64,000 nt of DNA from REEB95 sp963810055 (GTDB lineage Bacteria > Pseudomonadota > Alphaproteobacteria > ATCC43930 > CGMCC-115725), in NCBI GenBank assembly GCA_963810055.1, contig CAWEME010000009.1, positions 1 to 64,000 of the forward strand, read 5' to 3'. A model generated the notes under the pieces. The model saw only the letters and a program-made list of their open reading frames with translations, had not been told where the DNA came from and ran no database searches. Every line of letters begins with the position of its first letter. Position 1 is the stretch's first letter. A program made the translations under genes and the position numbers. Shown here piece after piece: positions 21,221 to 32,833 of the stretch.

Positions 21221-21910
21221 ATGAAGTTCTTCATCGACACCGCCGATATCGCCGAGATTCGCGACTTGGCCGCGACCGGGCTGGTCGACGGCGTCACCAC
21301 CAACCCGTCGCTGATCGCCAAATCGGGGCGCAATTTCCTCGACGTGGTGCGCGAGATCTGCGCGGTGGTGCCCGGCCCCGTGAGCGCCGAGGTGGCCGCG
21401 ACCGATCACCCCACCATGCTGGCCGAGGGCCGCAAGCTGGCCAAGCTCGCCAAGAACGTAACCGTGAAAGTGCCGTTGACCAAGGACGGACTCAAGACCT
21501 GCAAGGCGCTCGCCGCCGAAGGCACCATGGTCAACGTCACGCTGTGCTTCTCGGCGGCCCAGGCGATTCTCGCCGCCAAGGCCGGGGCGACCTTCGTCTC
21601 GCCCTTCGTCGGCCGGCTCGACGATATCGGCGAGGACGGCATGGCGTTGATCGCCGACATCGTCCAGATCTACCGCAACTATCCCGAATTCAAGACCCAG
21701 GTGCTGGTGGCTTCGATCCGCCAGCCGATGCACGTGGTCCAGGCGGCGAAGCTCGGCGCGCATGTCGGCACCATTCCGCCCGCGGTGCTGCGCCAGCTTT
21801 TCCTCCACCCGCTGACCGACAAGGGGCTGGCGGCTTTCCTCGCCGATTGGGCCAAGACCGGCCAGTCGATCCTGGGCGAGAATAAAAAGCCCGCCGCGGC
21901 GGCCGAATAG
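21221..21910 (+). CDS. Transaldolase / fructose-6-phosphate aldolase family
   Basis: A 229-residue small transaldolase (TalC/Fsa-type TIM barrel). N-terminus MKFFIDTADIAEIRDLAATG and TTNPSLIAKSGR; the Schiff-base lysine is in VTVKVPLTKDGLK. Members do either transaldolase or F6P aldolase chemistry, which the sequence alone does not settle. Divergent from priA, with its ATG 31 bases from the priA start codon, so the promoters must overlap. The ATG at 21221 is chosen because similarity begins there. Confidence 0.93.
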   Translation: MKFFIDTADIAEIRDLAATGLVDGVTTNPSLIAKSGRNFLDVVREICAVVPGPVSAEVAATDHPTMLAEGRKLAKLAKNVTVKVPLTKDGLKTCKALAAEGTMVNVTLCFSAAQAILAAKAGATFVSPFVGRLDDIGEDGMALIADIVQIYRNYPEFKTQVLVASIRQPMHVVQAAKLGAHVGTIPPAVLRQLFLHPLTDKGLAAFLADWAKTGQSILGENKKPAAAAE

Positions 21911-21924
21911 GCAAGGGCCGGACA

Positions 21925-22662
21925 TTGGACCGCACCAAGGACAAGGTAACCGCCGCAGCGCCGCCCCCGCCGGTGACGGTCGAGCGTTCCGCCGCCGCCG
22001 CCGAGGTGATCGCCTTCCTGCGCCGCAATCCGGATTTCTTCGTCCAGCATCCCGAGATACTCGATCTGCTGACGCCGCCGGCGGCGACGCGCGGCGAAGG
22101 CGTGGTCGACATGCAGCAATTCATGCTGAAGCGCCAGCGAGACGACATCGCCAAGCTCAAGGGCCAGCAGCGTTCTCTGATCGGCACGACGCGGGCCAAT
22201 CTCGCCAGCCAGACCCGCGTCCACACTGCGGTCTTGACCCTGCTTTCGGCATCGAGCTTCGAGCAGTTGATCCAGATCGTCACCACCGACCTCGCCATGC
22301 TTTTGGATGCGGACGTCGTCACGATCGGCGTCGAGGGCAACGGCGCCAAGCACCGCCTGTCGCATCAAGGCGTGCAGATCCTGGCCAACGGCACGGTCGA
22401 CCGGGTGCTGGGGCCGGAGCGCGACGTGGTGCTGTTTTCCGACGCGCCGGGCGACCCCGCGCTGTTCGGCGGCGGCGCCGATCTGGTGCGCTCGGCGGCC
22501 TTGCTGCGCCTCTCGGTCAGTCGCTCCGCCCCGGCTGGGCTGTTGTGCATCGGCACGCGCAAGCCGGGCCGCTTCCACCCCGGCCAAGGCACCGAGCTGT
22601 TGGGCTTCCTCGCCCGCTCGCTCGGCATCACCATCGCCGCATGGCTCGACTTGCCGGCGTGA
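21925..22662 (+). CDS. DUF484 (GAF-like) family protein
   Basis: A 245-residue protein with a TTG start at 21925. The N-terminal motif AAAEVIAFLRRNPDFFVQHP and following LLDLLTPP are typical of DUF484, a GAF-fold family whose gene usually sits directly before xerC. A coiled segment (MLKRQRDDIAKLKGQQ) precedes the GAF-like domain (about 90-240). Biochemical role unknown. It is 15 bases after the transaldolase and overlaps the xerC start. Confidence 0.9.
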   Translation: MDRTKDKVTAAAPPPPVTVERSAAAAEVIAFLRRNPDFFVQHPEILDLLTPPAATRGEGVVDMQQFMLKRQRDDIAKLKGQQRSLIGTTRANLASQTRVHTAVLTLLSASSFEQLIQIVTTDLAMLLDADVVTIGVEGNGAKHRLSHQGVQILANGTVDRVLGPERDVVLFSDAPGDPALFGGGADLVRSAALLRLSVSRSAPAGLLCIGTRKPGRFHPGQGTELLGFLARSLGITIAAWLDLPA

Positions 22663-23645
22663 AGCCCGGCCGCAAACCCGCCCAGTCTTTCCGTCCCGAT
22701 CCGACGCCGCTCAACCGTTTCGCGGCAACGCAGGAACTGGTCGAAGCGATCGCTTCCTGGCAAGCCTGGCTCGCGCACGAGAAACGCGCCTCGCCCCATA
22801 CCGTCGCCGCTTATGGCCGCGATCTCGCCGGTTTCCTCGAATTCCTCACCGGTCATCTGGGCGGCGTGGCGGGTTTGGAAAAACTGGAAGCGCTGGCGCC
22901 GGCCGATTTCAGGGCCTATCTCGCGCAAGGCGCGCGCGCCGGCCGTAAGCACAGCACCGCCGCGCGCAAGCTGTCGGTGCTGCGCGGATTCTTCCGCTTC
23001 CTCGCCAAGCGCAAGATTTTATCCAACGCGGCGCTCACCGCGGTCAGAAGCCCCAAGCTCGACAAGCCGGTGCCCAAGGCCTTGACCGAGCGCGAAGCCG
23101 ATGAGGCGCTGGCGCAAATATCCTCGCTCGAAGCCAAGCCGTGGATGGGCAAGCGCGATCTCGCCATCATGATGTTGCTTTACGGTTGCGGGCTGCGGCT
23201 TGCCGAGGCGCTGGCGCTGACGCGCACCGAAGCGCCGGAGCCGGGCGGCATGCTGCGCATCACCGGCAAGGGGGCCAAGACGCGCCTCGTGCCGGTGCTG
23301 CCGGCGGTATCCCTCGCGGTGAAGGATTATCTGGCATCCTGCCCGATCGAGCTCGGGCCGGACGATCCGCTGTTCGTCGGCGCCAGGGGCTCGAGACTCA
23401 ACCCGCGTTTGGTGCAAGGAGCCATGGCCAAGCTCCGCGCCGGGCTGGGTTTGCCCGAGCATGCCTCGCCCCATGCGCTGCGCCACAGCTTCGCCACCCA
23501 TCTCCTGGCGGGCGGCGCCGATCTGCGCGCCATCCAGGAATTGCTCGGCCATGCGAGTCTTTCGACCACACAGCGCTACACCGCGCTCGACGCCAACCGG
23601 CTCTTGGCCGTGTACGACAAGGCGCATCCGCGCGCCAAGGGTTAG
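22659..23645 (+). CDS. xerC: Tyrosine recombinase XerC (chromosome dimer resolution)
   Basis: A 328-residue recombinase. The N-terminal core-binding domain (WQAWLAHEKRASPHTVAAYG) is followed by a catalytic domain with Arg in GCGLRLAEAL, the HALRHSFATHLL box, LGHASLSTTQRYTALD with the second His and nucleophile Tyr, and the usual short C-terminal tail. I call XerC rather than XerD because of the preceding DUF484 gene. The GTG at 22659 overlaps the DUF484 stop; an ATG at 22641 in the same frame is the alternative. Confidence 0.93.
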   Translation: MKPGRKPAQSFRPDPTPLNRFAATQELVEAIASWQAWLAHEKRASPHTVAAYGRDLAGFLEFLTGHLGGVAGLEKLEALAPADFRAYLAQGARAGRKHSTAARKLSVLRGFFRFLAKRKILSNAALTAVRSPKLDKPVPKALTEREADEALAQISSLEAKPWMGKRDLAIMMLLYGCGLRLAEALALTRTEAPEPGGMLRITGKGAKTRLVPVLPAVSLAVKDYLASCPIELGPDDPLFVGARGSRLNPRLVQGAMAKLRAGLGLPEHASPHALRHSFATHLLAGGADLRAIQELLGHASLSTTQRYTALDANRLLAVYDKAHPRAKG

Positions 23646-24853
23646 AGCTTGCGGATGGCGATCAGCGCCAGGCCTGAGCCCAGCCCCATGGTGACGAAGC
23701 CCAAGCCCCAAGCGAGATGACTGGCCCCGCCTCCGGCGGCGTCCAGCACCATGCCCACGGCCAAAGGCCCGGCCACGCCGCCGGCGAAACCGATCAGCGA
23801 ATGGACCGCCAAGGTCACGCCGCGCTGGCCGGAAGGCGAACTGACCACCGCGCCGTTGGTGAGCGCCGCCGAATCGCCCATGATGAACATGTTGTAGAGG
23901 CAGCACAGCGCCGCCACCATCCAGACCGGCAAGCCGGCGCTGAAGCCGGCGACGATCGAGGCCAGAAAAGAAAGCACCATCACCCGGCCGATCATCCGGC
24001 GCCGGTCGGCGCGCACCGCCACCTCGGCGCCGTAGATACTGGCGAGGGTGCTGATCAGAGACGCGGCGGTGGCAACCCAGTTCGCCAGCGTGCCGCCGCC
24101 CGAACCGCCGCTCAGGCGGTCGGCGTAGATCAGATAGGCCACCATCCAACCGCGCAAGGCGAACAGCTCGAAGGTGTGGCCGGCATAACCCAGGATGAAG
24201 GCCATGGCGGCGCGGTTCTTGAACACCGGGCGGAAATCGAAGCGGCGTCCCCTCCCTTCCACGTGAACCGCGCCCGGCGCCATGGGCGGCACCAGGAAAT
24301 AAATCGCCGCGAAGGCCACCGCCGAACCCGCCGCCGCACTCCAGAACACGGCGCCCCAGCCCAACATATCCGCTACCTCGCCGGTAAAGGCATAGGAGGC
24401 GGCGGTACCCAGGCTGAATCCGGAAGTGTAATAGGCGACGTAGCGGTTCAGGCGCGGCCCGTGCACGCGATCCGTCAGCAGCTTGAGGCCGGGCATGTAG
24501 GTGCCGGCAAGGCCGAGTCCGGCGACGAAGCGGAAGGCGGCCGCGGACCAGAAGCCCTGCGCGAACAGCGCATAAGCGACCGAGGCGAGCCCGCCGATGA
24601 CGAGCGAAAACAGATAGATCTTGCGCGGATCGGTATGATCGGTGGCCCCCACCAGCACCGGCACGGCCGCGACATATCCCGCCAGGTACAGGCTGCTGAT
24701 CCAGCCGGCCTCGGTGTTGTCGAGGCTCCAAAGCCTCTGGAACTCCGGCAGCAGCGCGGCAAAGCTCGAAATGCTGAGCATGCCCAGCACCGAGGTCGCG
24801 CTCAGTATGGCAATGAGCGCGCCCGGCGACGGCTCGCGCCCGGTCTTGAACAT
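23642..24853 (-). CDS. MFS transporter
   Basis: A 403-residue major facilitator protein with about 12 hydrophobic segments. FQRLWSLDNTEAGWISSLYLAGYV in the first pair of helices and the loop GATDHTDPRKIYLFSLVIGG, in the motif A position, identify the superfamily. Substrate unknown. It lies four bases after lpd on the same strand, so it is likely co-transcribed with sucA-sucB-lpd. Its stop overlaps the stop of convergent xerC. Confidence 0.88.
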   Translation of the reverse strand: MFKTGREPSPGALIAILSATSVLGMLSISSFAALLPEFQRLWSLDNTEAGWISSLYLAGYVAAVPVLVGATDHTDPRKIYLFSLVIGGLASVAYALFAQGFWSAAAFRFVAGLGLAGTYMPGLKLLTDRVHGPRLNRYVAYYTSGFSLGTAASYAFTGEVADMLGWGAVFWSAAAGSAVAFAAIYFLVPPMAPGAVHVEGRGRRFDFRPVFKNRAAMAFILGYAGHTFELFALRGWMVAYLIYADRLSGGSGGGTLANWVATAASLISTLASIYGAEVAVRADRRRMIGRVMVLSFLASIVAGFSAGLPVWMVAALCCLYNMFIMGDSAALTNGAVVSSPSGQRGVTLAVHSLIGFAGGVAGPLAVGMVLDAAGGGASHLAWGLGFVTMGLGSGLALIAIRKL

Positions 24854-24857
24854 GGAG

Positions 24858-26267
24858 CTAAATATGAATGGGATGGCCTTCGACCGCCAGCGCCGCTTCT
24901 TTCACCGACTCGTTCAAGGTGGGATGGGCGTGGACGGTGCGGGCGATGTCCTCGGCGCTGGCGCCGAATTCCATCGCCACCGCGGCTTCGGCGATGATGG
25001 TGCCGGCGTCGCCGCCGATGATGTGAACGCCCAAGACCCGGTCGCTCTTGGCCTCGGCCAGAATCTTGACGAAACCCTCGGTGAAGGCGTTGGCGCGGGC
25101 GCGGGCGTTGGCCGAGAACGGGAATTTGCCGGTCTTGTATTCGATGCCCGCCTGTTTGAGCTGCTCCTCGGTTTTGCCCACCGAAGCCACTTCGGGCCAG
25201 GTATAGATCACCGCCGGGATGCAGTCGTAATCGAGAACGGGCTTGCCGCCGGCAAGCCGTTCGACCAGCACCACGCCTTCCTCCGACGCCTTGTGCGCCA
25301 GCATCGGGCCGGAGATGGCGTCGCCGATGGCATAGATGCCGGGGACATTGGTCGCAAAGTTCGCATCGGTCTTGATGCGGCCTTTCTCATCGAGCTGTAC
25401 TTTCAGCGCGTCGAGGCCGAGGCCGCCGGTGAAGGGCCGGCGCCCGACCGAAATCAGAACCACGTCGGCCTTCAATTCCTCGCGCTTGCCGCCCTTGGCC
25501 GGCTCGAGCGCCAGCTTGACGCCGTCATTGCCGGGCTTGGCCTCGACCACCTTGGTGCCGAGGCGGAAGACGAAGCCCTGTTTTTCCAGAGAACGCCGCA
25601 AGGCGGATGAGAGCTCACCGTCCATGCCGGGAGTGATGTGGTCGAGGAACTCGACCACCGTGACCTTCGATCCCAAGCGACGCCACACCGAACCCATTTC
25701 GAGGCCGATATAGCCGCCGCCCACCACCACCAGGCTTTCCGGCACGGCGGAGAGCGCCAGCGCGCCGGTCGAGGAGACGATGTGCTTCTCGTCGATCTTG
25801 ATGCCCGGCAGATCGGAGCTTTCCGAGCCGGTGGCGAGGATGATCGCCTTCTTGGCCGAGAGCGCGCGGTTGCCGCCGGCGTTGAGCGCAACCGAAACTT
25901 GGTCGCGCGCGGTCAGTCTGGCCGCGCCCTTGACGTATTCAATCTTGTTCTTGCGAAACAGGAATTCGACGCCTTTGGTGTTCTCCGCCACCACCTTGTC
26001 CTTGCGCGCCAGCATGGCAGGCAGGTCGAGCGCCACGCCCGAAACCTTGACGCCGTGCTGTCCCAGCGCATGCAGCGTCTCTTCGTATTTCTCCGAGGAT
26101 TGCAGCAGCGCCTTCGAAGGAATGCAGCCGATATTGAGGCAAGTGCCGCCCGGCGCGTCGCGTTTATCGACGCAAGCGACGCTCATGCCGAGCTGCGCCG
26201 CGCGGATGGATGCTACATAGCCGCCCGGTCCGGCGCCGATGACGATGACGTCGAAGCCGTCGGCCAT
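24858..26267 (-). CDS. lpd: Dihydrolipoyl dehydrogenase (E3)
   Basis: A 469-residue flavoprotein disulfide reductase that re-oxidises dihydrolipoyl groups of 2-oxoacid dehydrogenases. FAD motif VIGAGPGGYVASIRAAQLG, redox disulfide GGTCLNIGCIPSKALL, NAD motif VVGGGYIGLEMGSV, and the C-terminal His-Glu dyad HAHPTLNESVKEA. Placed three bases after sucB, as the E3 of the 2-oxoglutarate complex. Confidence 0.97.
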   Translation of the reverse strand: MADGFDVIVIGAGPGGYVASIRAAQLGMSVACVDKRDAPGGTCLNIGCIPSKALLQSSEKYEETLHALGQHGVKVSGVALDLPAMLARKDKVVAENTKGVEFLFRKNKIEYVKGAARLTARDQVSVALNAGGNRALSAKKAIILATGSESSDLPGIKIDEKHIVSSTGALALSAVPESLVVVGGGYIGLEMGSVWRRLGSKVTVVEFLDHITPGMDGELSSALRRSLEKQGFVFRLGTKVVEAKPGNDGVKLALEPAKGGKREELKADVVLISVGRRPFTGGLGLDALKVQLDEKGRIKTDANFATNVPGIYAIGDAISGPMLAHKASEEGVVLVERLAGGKPVLDYDCIPAVIYTWPEVASVGKTEEQLKQAGIEYKTGKFPFSANARARANAFTEGFVKILAEAKSDRVLGVHIIGGDAGTIIAEAAVAMEFGASAEDIARTVHAHPTLNESVKEAALAVEGHPIHI

Positions 26268-26270
26268 GGC

Positions 26271-27536
26271 TCAGACGCTGAACAGCAGGCGTTCGGGGTC
26301 CTCGATGCACTCCTTGACGCGCACCAGGAAGGTCACCGCCTCGCGCCCGTCGACCAGGCGGTGATCGTAGCTAAGCGCCAGATACATCATCGGCCGGGCG
26401 ACGATCTGATCGCCCACGACCACCGGCCGCTTCTGGATCTTGTGCATGCCGAGGATGGCGGATTGCGGCGGGTTGAGGATCGGCGTCGACATCAGCGAGC
26501 CATAGACGCCGCCATTGGTGATGGTGAAGGTGCCGCCCGACAGCTCTTCCAGTTTCAATTTTCCGTCGCGCGCGCGGCGGCCCAGATCGGCGACGCTCTT
26601 CTCGATCTCGGCGAAGTCGAGATGATCGGCGTCGCGCAGCACCGGCACCACCAGCCCCTGCTCGGTGCCGACCGCCACGCCGATGTCGTAATGGTTCTTG
26701 TAGATGATGTCGTCGCCGTCGATCTCGCCATTGGCCGAGGGAATCTCCTTCAACGCGACGATGCAGGCCTTGACGAAGAACGACATGAAGCCCAGCCGCA
26801 CGCCGTGCTTCTTCTCGAATTCGGCGCGGTAGCGCTCGCGCAACGCCATCACCTCGGTCATATCCGCTTCGTTGAAGGTGGTGAGCATGGCCGCCGTGTT
26901 CTGCGCCTCCTTGAGGCGCTCGGCGATGCGGCGGCGGAGCCGGGTCATGCGCACGCGTTGCTCGAGCGGCCCAACCTCGCGCGGAACGGACGGCACGGGA
27001 GTCTTAAGTCTGCCGCGCCTTGCGCGGCGGGAGCGAGCGGCTTTTCGAGCGCATTCAGCACGTCGCCCTTGGTCAGCCGCCCGTCCTTGCCCGAGGGCGC
27101 GAGGCGCGCGGTATCGAGCTTGTTCTCTTCGACCAAGCGCCGCACCGCCGGGCCGGAACGCGCCACGGCGTCGGGCGATGGCACAACCGCCTTCAACGCG
27201 GGTGCCGCTGCCGGAGCCGGTTTGGGCGCGGGTGCGGCGGCGGCGTTTGGATTCTTTGTAGTTCACGGCTTTCGCCGCGGGGGCGGCCTTGGCGGCCGCG
27301 CCGTCGGCTATGCGGCCCAGCACGCCGCCGACCGAGACATTGGCGTCCTTGGGCACCAGGATTTCCGCGAGCGTGCCCGCCGCCGGAGCGTTCACTTCGA
27401 GCGTCACCTTGTCGGTCTCGAGCTCGACCAGCGGATCGTCGACAGCCACCGCATCGCCCTGGCTCTTGAGCCAGCGCGCGACGGTGGCCTCGGTGACGGA
27501 TTCGCCCAAGGGCGGAACGATGATGTCGGTAGCCAT
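26271..27536 (-). CDS. sucB: Dihydrolipoyl succinyltransferase (E2) with two compensating frameshifts
   Basis: The N-terminal lipoyl domain (lipoyl Lys in ETDKVTLEV) and the C-terminal catalytic domain (RMTRLRRRIAERLKEAQ, active site SYDHRLVDGREAV) read in one frame for 421 codons, the normal length. Residues about 92-178 are not protein-like (ESKRRRRTRAQTGSGSG and so on). In the next frame the same DNA (about 27013-27260) encodes a proline/alanine linker and a proper E3-binding domain (VPSPDAVARSGPAVRRLVEE, GRLTKGDVLNALEK). So one shift lies near 27262 and an opposite one near 27005. Probably indels in the assembly; if real, E3 and E1 docking would be lost. Confidence 0.9.
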   Translation of the reverse strand: MATDIIVPPLGESVTEATVARWLKSQGDAVAVDDPLVELETDKVTLEVNAPAAGTLAEILVPKDANVSVGGVLGRIADGAAAKAAPAAKAVNYKESKRRRRTRAQTGSGSGTRVEGGCAIARRRGAFRPGGAALGRREQARYRAPRALGQGRAADQGRRAECARKAARSRRARRGRLKTPVPSVPREVGPLEQRVRMTRLRRRIAERLKEAQNTAAMLTTFNEADMTEVMALRERYRAEFEKKHGVRLGFMSFFVKACIVALKEIPSANGEIDGDDIIYKNHYDIGVAVGTEQGLVVPVLRDADHLDFAEIEKSVADLGRRARDGKLKLEELSGGTFTITNGGVYGSLMSTPILNPPQSAILGMHKIQKRPVVVGDQIVARPMMYLALSYDHRLVDGREAVTFLVRVKECIEDPERLLFSV

Positions 27537-27554
27537 GGTCCTTCCCGCCCCTGT

Positions 27555-30425
<2,871 letters not shown>

Positions 30426-30607
30426 AGCGGTTTTCTCGGCCCATGATTTAAGGAATCCTAAGAAAAAACGGGGCACAGGCCCGGCCCCCAGCAGGGTCCT
30501 GGCCTAGAGCGTGGGCCTGTCCCATAGATTGGGCGCGAATCGGCTTAAAGCTAGGCCTGGATCGTGTCATGACTGTTACCCAGCCATGCAAAAGCCGTGC
30601 AAGCCGG

Positions 30608-30624
30608 GGCCGGTTGGACCGGCC
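30608..30624 (-). terminator. Hairpin after mdh (weak terminator candidate)
   Basis: GGCCGGT at 30608-30614 and ACCGGCC at 30618-30624 form a perfect 7-bp stem with a 3-nt loop, 31 bases past the mdh stop. No T-run follows on the reverse strand, so read-through into sucA is possible. The rest of the mdh-sucA gap shows no clear promoter. Confidence 0.3.
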
Positions 30625-30654
30625 GAGCCGAGTAATCCCGAGTAAGGACCAGGT

Positions 30655-31620
30655 CTAGGCCTTGGCTCCGGCCAGGAGTTTCCTGGTGGCCTCGAGCAGG
30701 CCGCGCACGGCCACGACCGATTTGTCGAAGGCGGCCTTCTCGCCGGGATCGAGCGCGATCTCGACCACGCGCTCGACGCCCTTTTCGCCGATCACCGCCG
30801 GCACGCCGACATAGAGGTCCTTGACGCCGTATTGGCCGGTGAGCCAGGCGGCGCAGGGCAGCACGCGCTTCTTGTCGCGCAGATACGCTTCCGCCATGGC
30901 GATGGCCGCCGAGGCGGGCGCGTAGAAGGCCGAGCCGGTCTTGAGCAGATTGACGATCTCGACGCCGCCGTCGCGGGTGCGTTGCACGATCTTGTCGAGC
31001 CGCTCCTGGGTGGTCCAGCCCATCTTGACCAGGTCGGGCAGCGGAATCCCGGCCACGGCCGAATAGCGGGCCAGCGGCACCATGCTGTCGCCGTGGCCGC
31101 CCAAGACGAAGGCGGTGACGTCCTCGACCGAGACCTTGAGCTCCTCGGCGAGGAAATAGCGGAAGCGCGCGCTGTCCAGGACGCCGGCCATGCCGACGAC
31201 GCGGGCATGGGGCAGGCCGCAGGCCTCGCGCAGCACCCACACCATCACGTCCAAGGGATTGGTGATGCAGATGACGAAGGCGTTGGGAGCGTTGGCCTTG
31301 ATCGCGGCGCCGACCTGCGCCATCACCTTGGCGTTGATGCCGATCAAATCGTCGCGGCTCATGCCCGGCTTGCGCGGCACGCCGGCGGTGACGATCACCA
31401 CGTCGGCTCCCGCGATCGCGGCGTAATCGTTGCTGCCGGTGTAACGGGCGTCGAACCCCTCGACCGGCGTCGCCTCGGCCAGGTCGAGCGATTTGCCCTG
31501 CGGCACGCCTTCGACGATGTCGCACATCACGATATCGCCCAATTGCTTCAACCCGGCGAGCAGCGCGAGCGTGCCGCCGACTTGGCCGGCCCCCACCAGG
31601 GCGATCTTCTTGCGTGCCAT
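30655..31620 (-). CDS. mdh: Malate dehydrogenase (LDH-like type)
   Basis: A 321-residue NAD-dependent enzyme oxidising malate to oxaloacetate. N-terminal nucleotide motif IALVGAGQVGGTLALLAG, substrate Arg in GVPRKPGMSRDDL, TNPLDVMVW, and catalytic His in GGHGDSMVPLARYS. The sequence type is the tetrameric, lactate-dehydrogenase-like form common in Alphaproteobacteria. AGAGG precedes the ATG by six bases. Upstream of sucA on the same strand. Confidence 0.97.
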   Translation of the reverse strand: MARKKIALVGAGQVGGTLALLAGLKQLGDIVMCDIVEGVPQGKSLDLAEATPVEGFDARYTGSNDYAAIAGADVVIVTAGVPRKPGMSRDDLIGINAKVMAQVGAAIKANAPNAFVICITNPLDVMVWVLREACGLPHARVVGMAGVLDSARFRYFLAEELKVSVEDVTAFVLGGHGDSMVPLARYSAVAGIPLPDLVKMGWTTQERLDKIVQRTRDGGVEIVNLLKTGSAFYAPASAAIAMAEAYLRDKKRVLPCAAWLTGQYGVKDLYVGVPAVIGEKGVERVVEIALDPGEKAAFDKSVVAVRGLLEATRKLLAGAKA

Positions 31621-31718
31621 TCGGAACCTCTTGTCTGGAATTTGTCCGGGATATCGCGCGCGCGTCTTAGCGCGATTCCACGCCGCCTACAAGCCCCCGG
31701 CGATTTGAGAATGAGTCT

Positions 31719-31737
31719 CGGTTCGAGCCGGAGCGGA
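31719..31737. repeat. 19-bp sequence shared with 48671-48689
   Basis: CGGTTCGAGCCGGAGCGGA occurs here, in the mdh/Kir intergenic region, and identically at 48671-48689, also non-coding. Here it runs on into CAT, so its end resembles the GCGGACAT arm of the dispersed palindromic repeat. Role unknown. The rest of this 254-base gap holds only a 25-codon ORF that I do not support. Confidence 0.4.
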
Positions 31738-31874
31738 CATTGATCGCATGAATCCCGGCGATCTCCCCGCCAACCGTCTGCCGCTAGATTATGAGCCTGG
31801 ACTGCGCGATTCCGTCGTTTCCTAATTATGCCGGTGTTATAGGATCAAAACGACCCACCAAAATGGAGACGAAT

Positions 31875-32774
31875 ATGTCAACCATCGAGATTCAACCGCG
31901 ATCGGGGAAACGGTATATTTCGCTCCGTGAACTTGCCGCGATCCAGCGCATCGCCCATCGCCAGGTCGCCCGATATGACATCTATCATCATCTGCGGCGG
32001 ATTGGCTGGGTTCCGTTCTTTGCGTTATTGGCGGCGGCTTATCTCATCATGAACTTGATCTTCGGGCTGCTCTATTTTGCCCAGCCGGAAAGCATTGCCA
32101 ACATGCAGCCTGGCTCCATCGCGGACGCCTTCTTCTTCAGTACGGCGACGGTCGCCGGAATCAGCTCCGGCAATATGCATACGGCGACGCTCTACGGGAA
32201 CGTGATCCAGACAGGCGAAGTCATGCTCCGCCTTGGCTTCATCCCGGTCGTGGTTGCTCTCATCATTGCGCGCTTTTCACGGCCCGTTTCGGGGGTGCTG
32301 TTCAGCAACGTAGCGGTCGTAGGGCCGCAAGATGGCGTGCCAAAGCTGATGTTCCGCGTAATCAGTCAGCGCAGAAACGTCATGATCAACGCACAGGCCA
32401 ATTTGATGCTCGCCCACACCGTGCGTACGAAGGAGGGCACGGTGATGCGCCGTTTTGTCGACCTGAAACTCGAACGTAACCACGTCACGACATGGCTTTT
32501 GACCTGGACGTTGACGCATAGGGTCGATGAGACGAGTCCGCTTTGGGGTCTTACGCGCGATGACCTTCTCGCTCAGGAGGCGGAGATCATCCTTGCCGTC
32601 ACCGGCACCGATGAAACGCTGGCGCAATCGGTCCAAGCCTATCATTGCTATGAGGCCGAACAGATCATGTGGGACCGTCGCTTCGCCGACATTTTTGCTC
32701 GAACCCCGGAGGGCCGGTTCAGCATGGATTTTGGCCGCTTGAACGAGACCCTCCCGCTCTTGGAATCGGCGTGA
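31875..32774 (+). CDS. KirBac-like inward-rectifier channel homologue with altered pore signature
   Basis: A 299-residue protein with the layout of bacterial Kir channels: amphipathic slide helix (RYDIYHHLRRIG), TM1 (WVPFFALLAAAYLIMNLIFG), pore helix (SIADAFFFSTATVA), TM2 (about 95-125, ending ARFSRPVSGVLFS) and the Kir cytoplasmic domain (DGVPKLMFRVISQRRN, RRFVDLKLERN, HRVDETSPLWGLT). The usual T-I/V-G-Y-G selectivity filter is replaced by G-I-S-S-G (ATVAGISSGNM, codons 32148-32180), so potassium selectivity is doubtful. The ATG at 31875 is chosen because GGAG lies six bases upstream; an ATG at 31863 is in frame. Convergent with the cytochrome c gene. Confidence 0.88.
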   Translation: MSTIEIQPRSGKRYISLRELAAIQRIAHRQVARYDIYHHLRRIGWVPFFALLAAAYLIMNLIFGLLYFAQPESIANMQPGSIADAFFFSTATVAGISSGNMHTATLYGNVIQTGEVMLRLGFIPVVVALIIARFSRPVSGVLFSNVAVVGPQDGVPKLMFRVISQRRNVMINAQANLMLAHTVRTKEGTVMRRFVDLKLERNHVTTWLLTWTLTHRVDETSPLWGLTRDDLLAQEAEIILAVTGTDETLAQSVQAYHCYEAEQIMWDRRFADIFARTPEGRFSMDFGRLNETLPLLESA

Positions 32775-32833
32775 GTGGAATCCCAGCGCGTTCAAGACGA
32801 AGCGCCGCAGGCGGGGTCGAAGAGACGCTCAGG

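Noticed and set aside
31748..31825. 25-codon ORF upstream of the Kir-like gene
   Set aside because: Too short, no ribosome-binding site, composition gives no coding signal.
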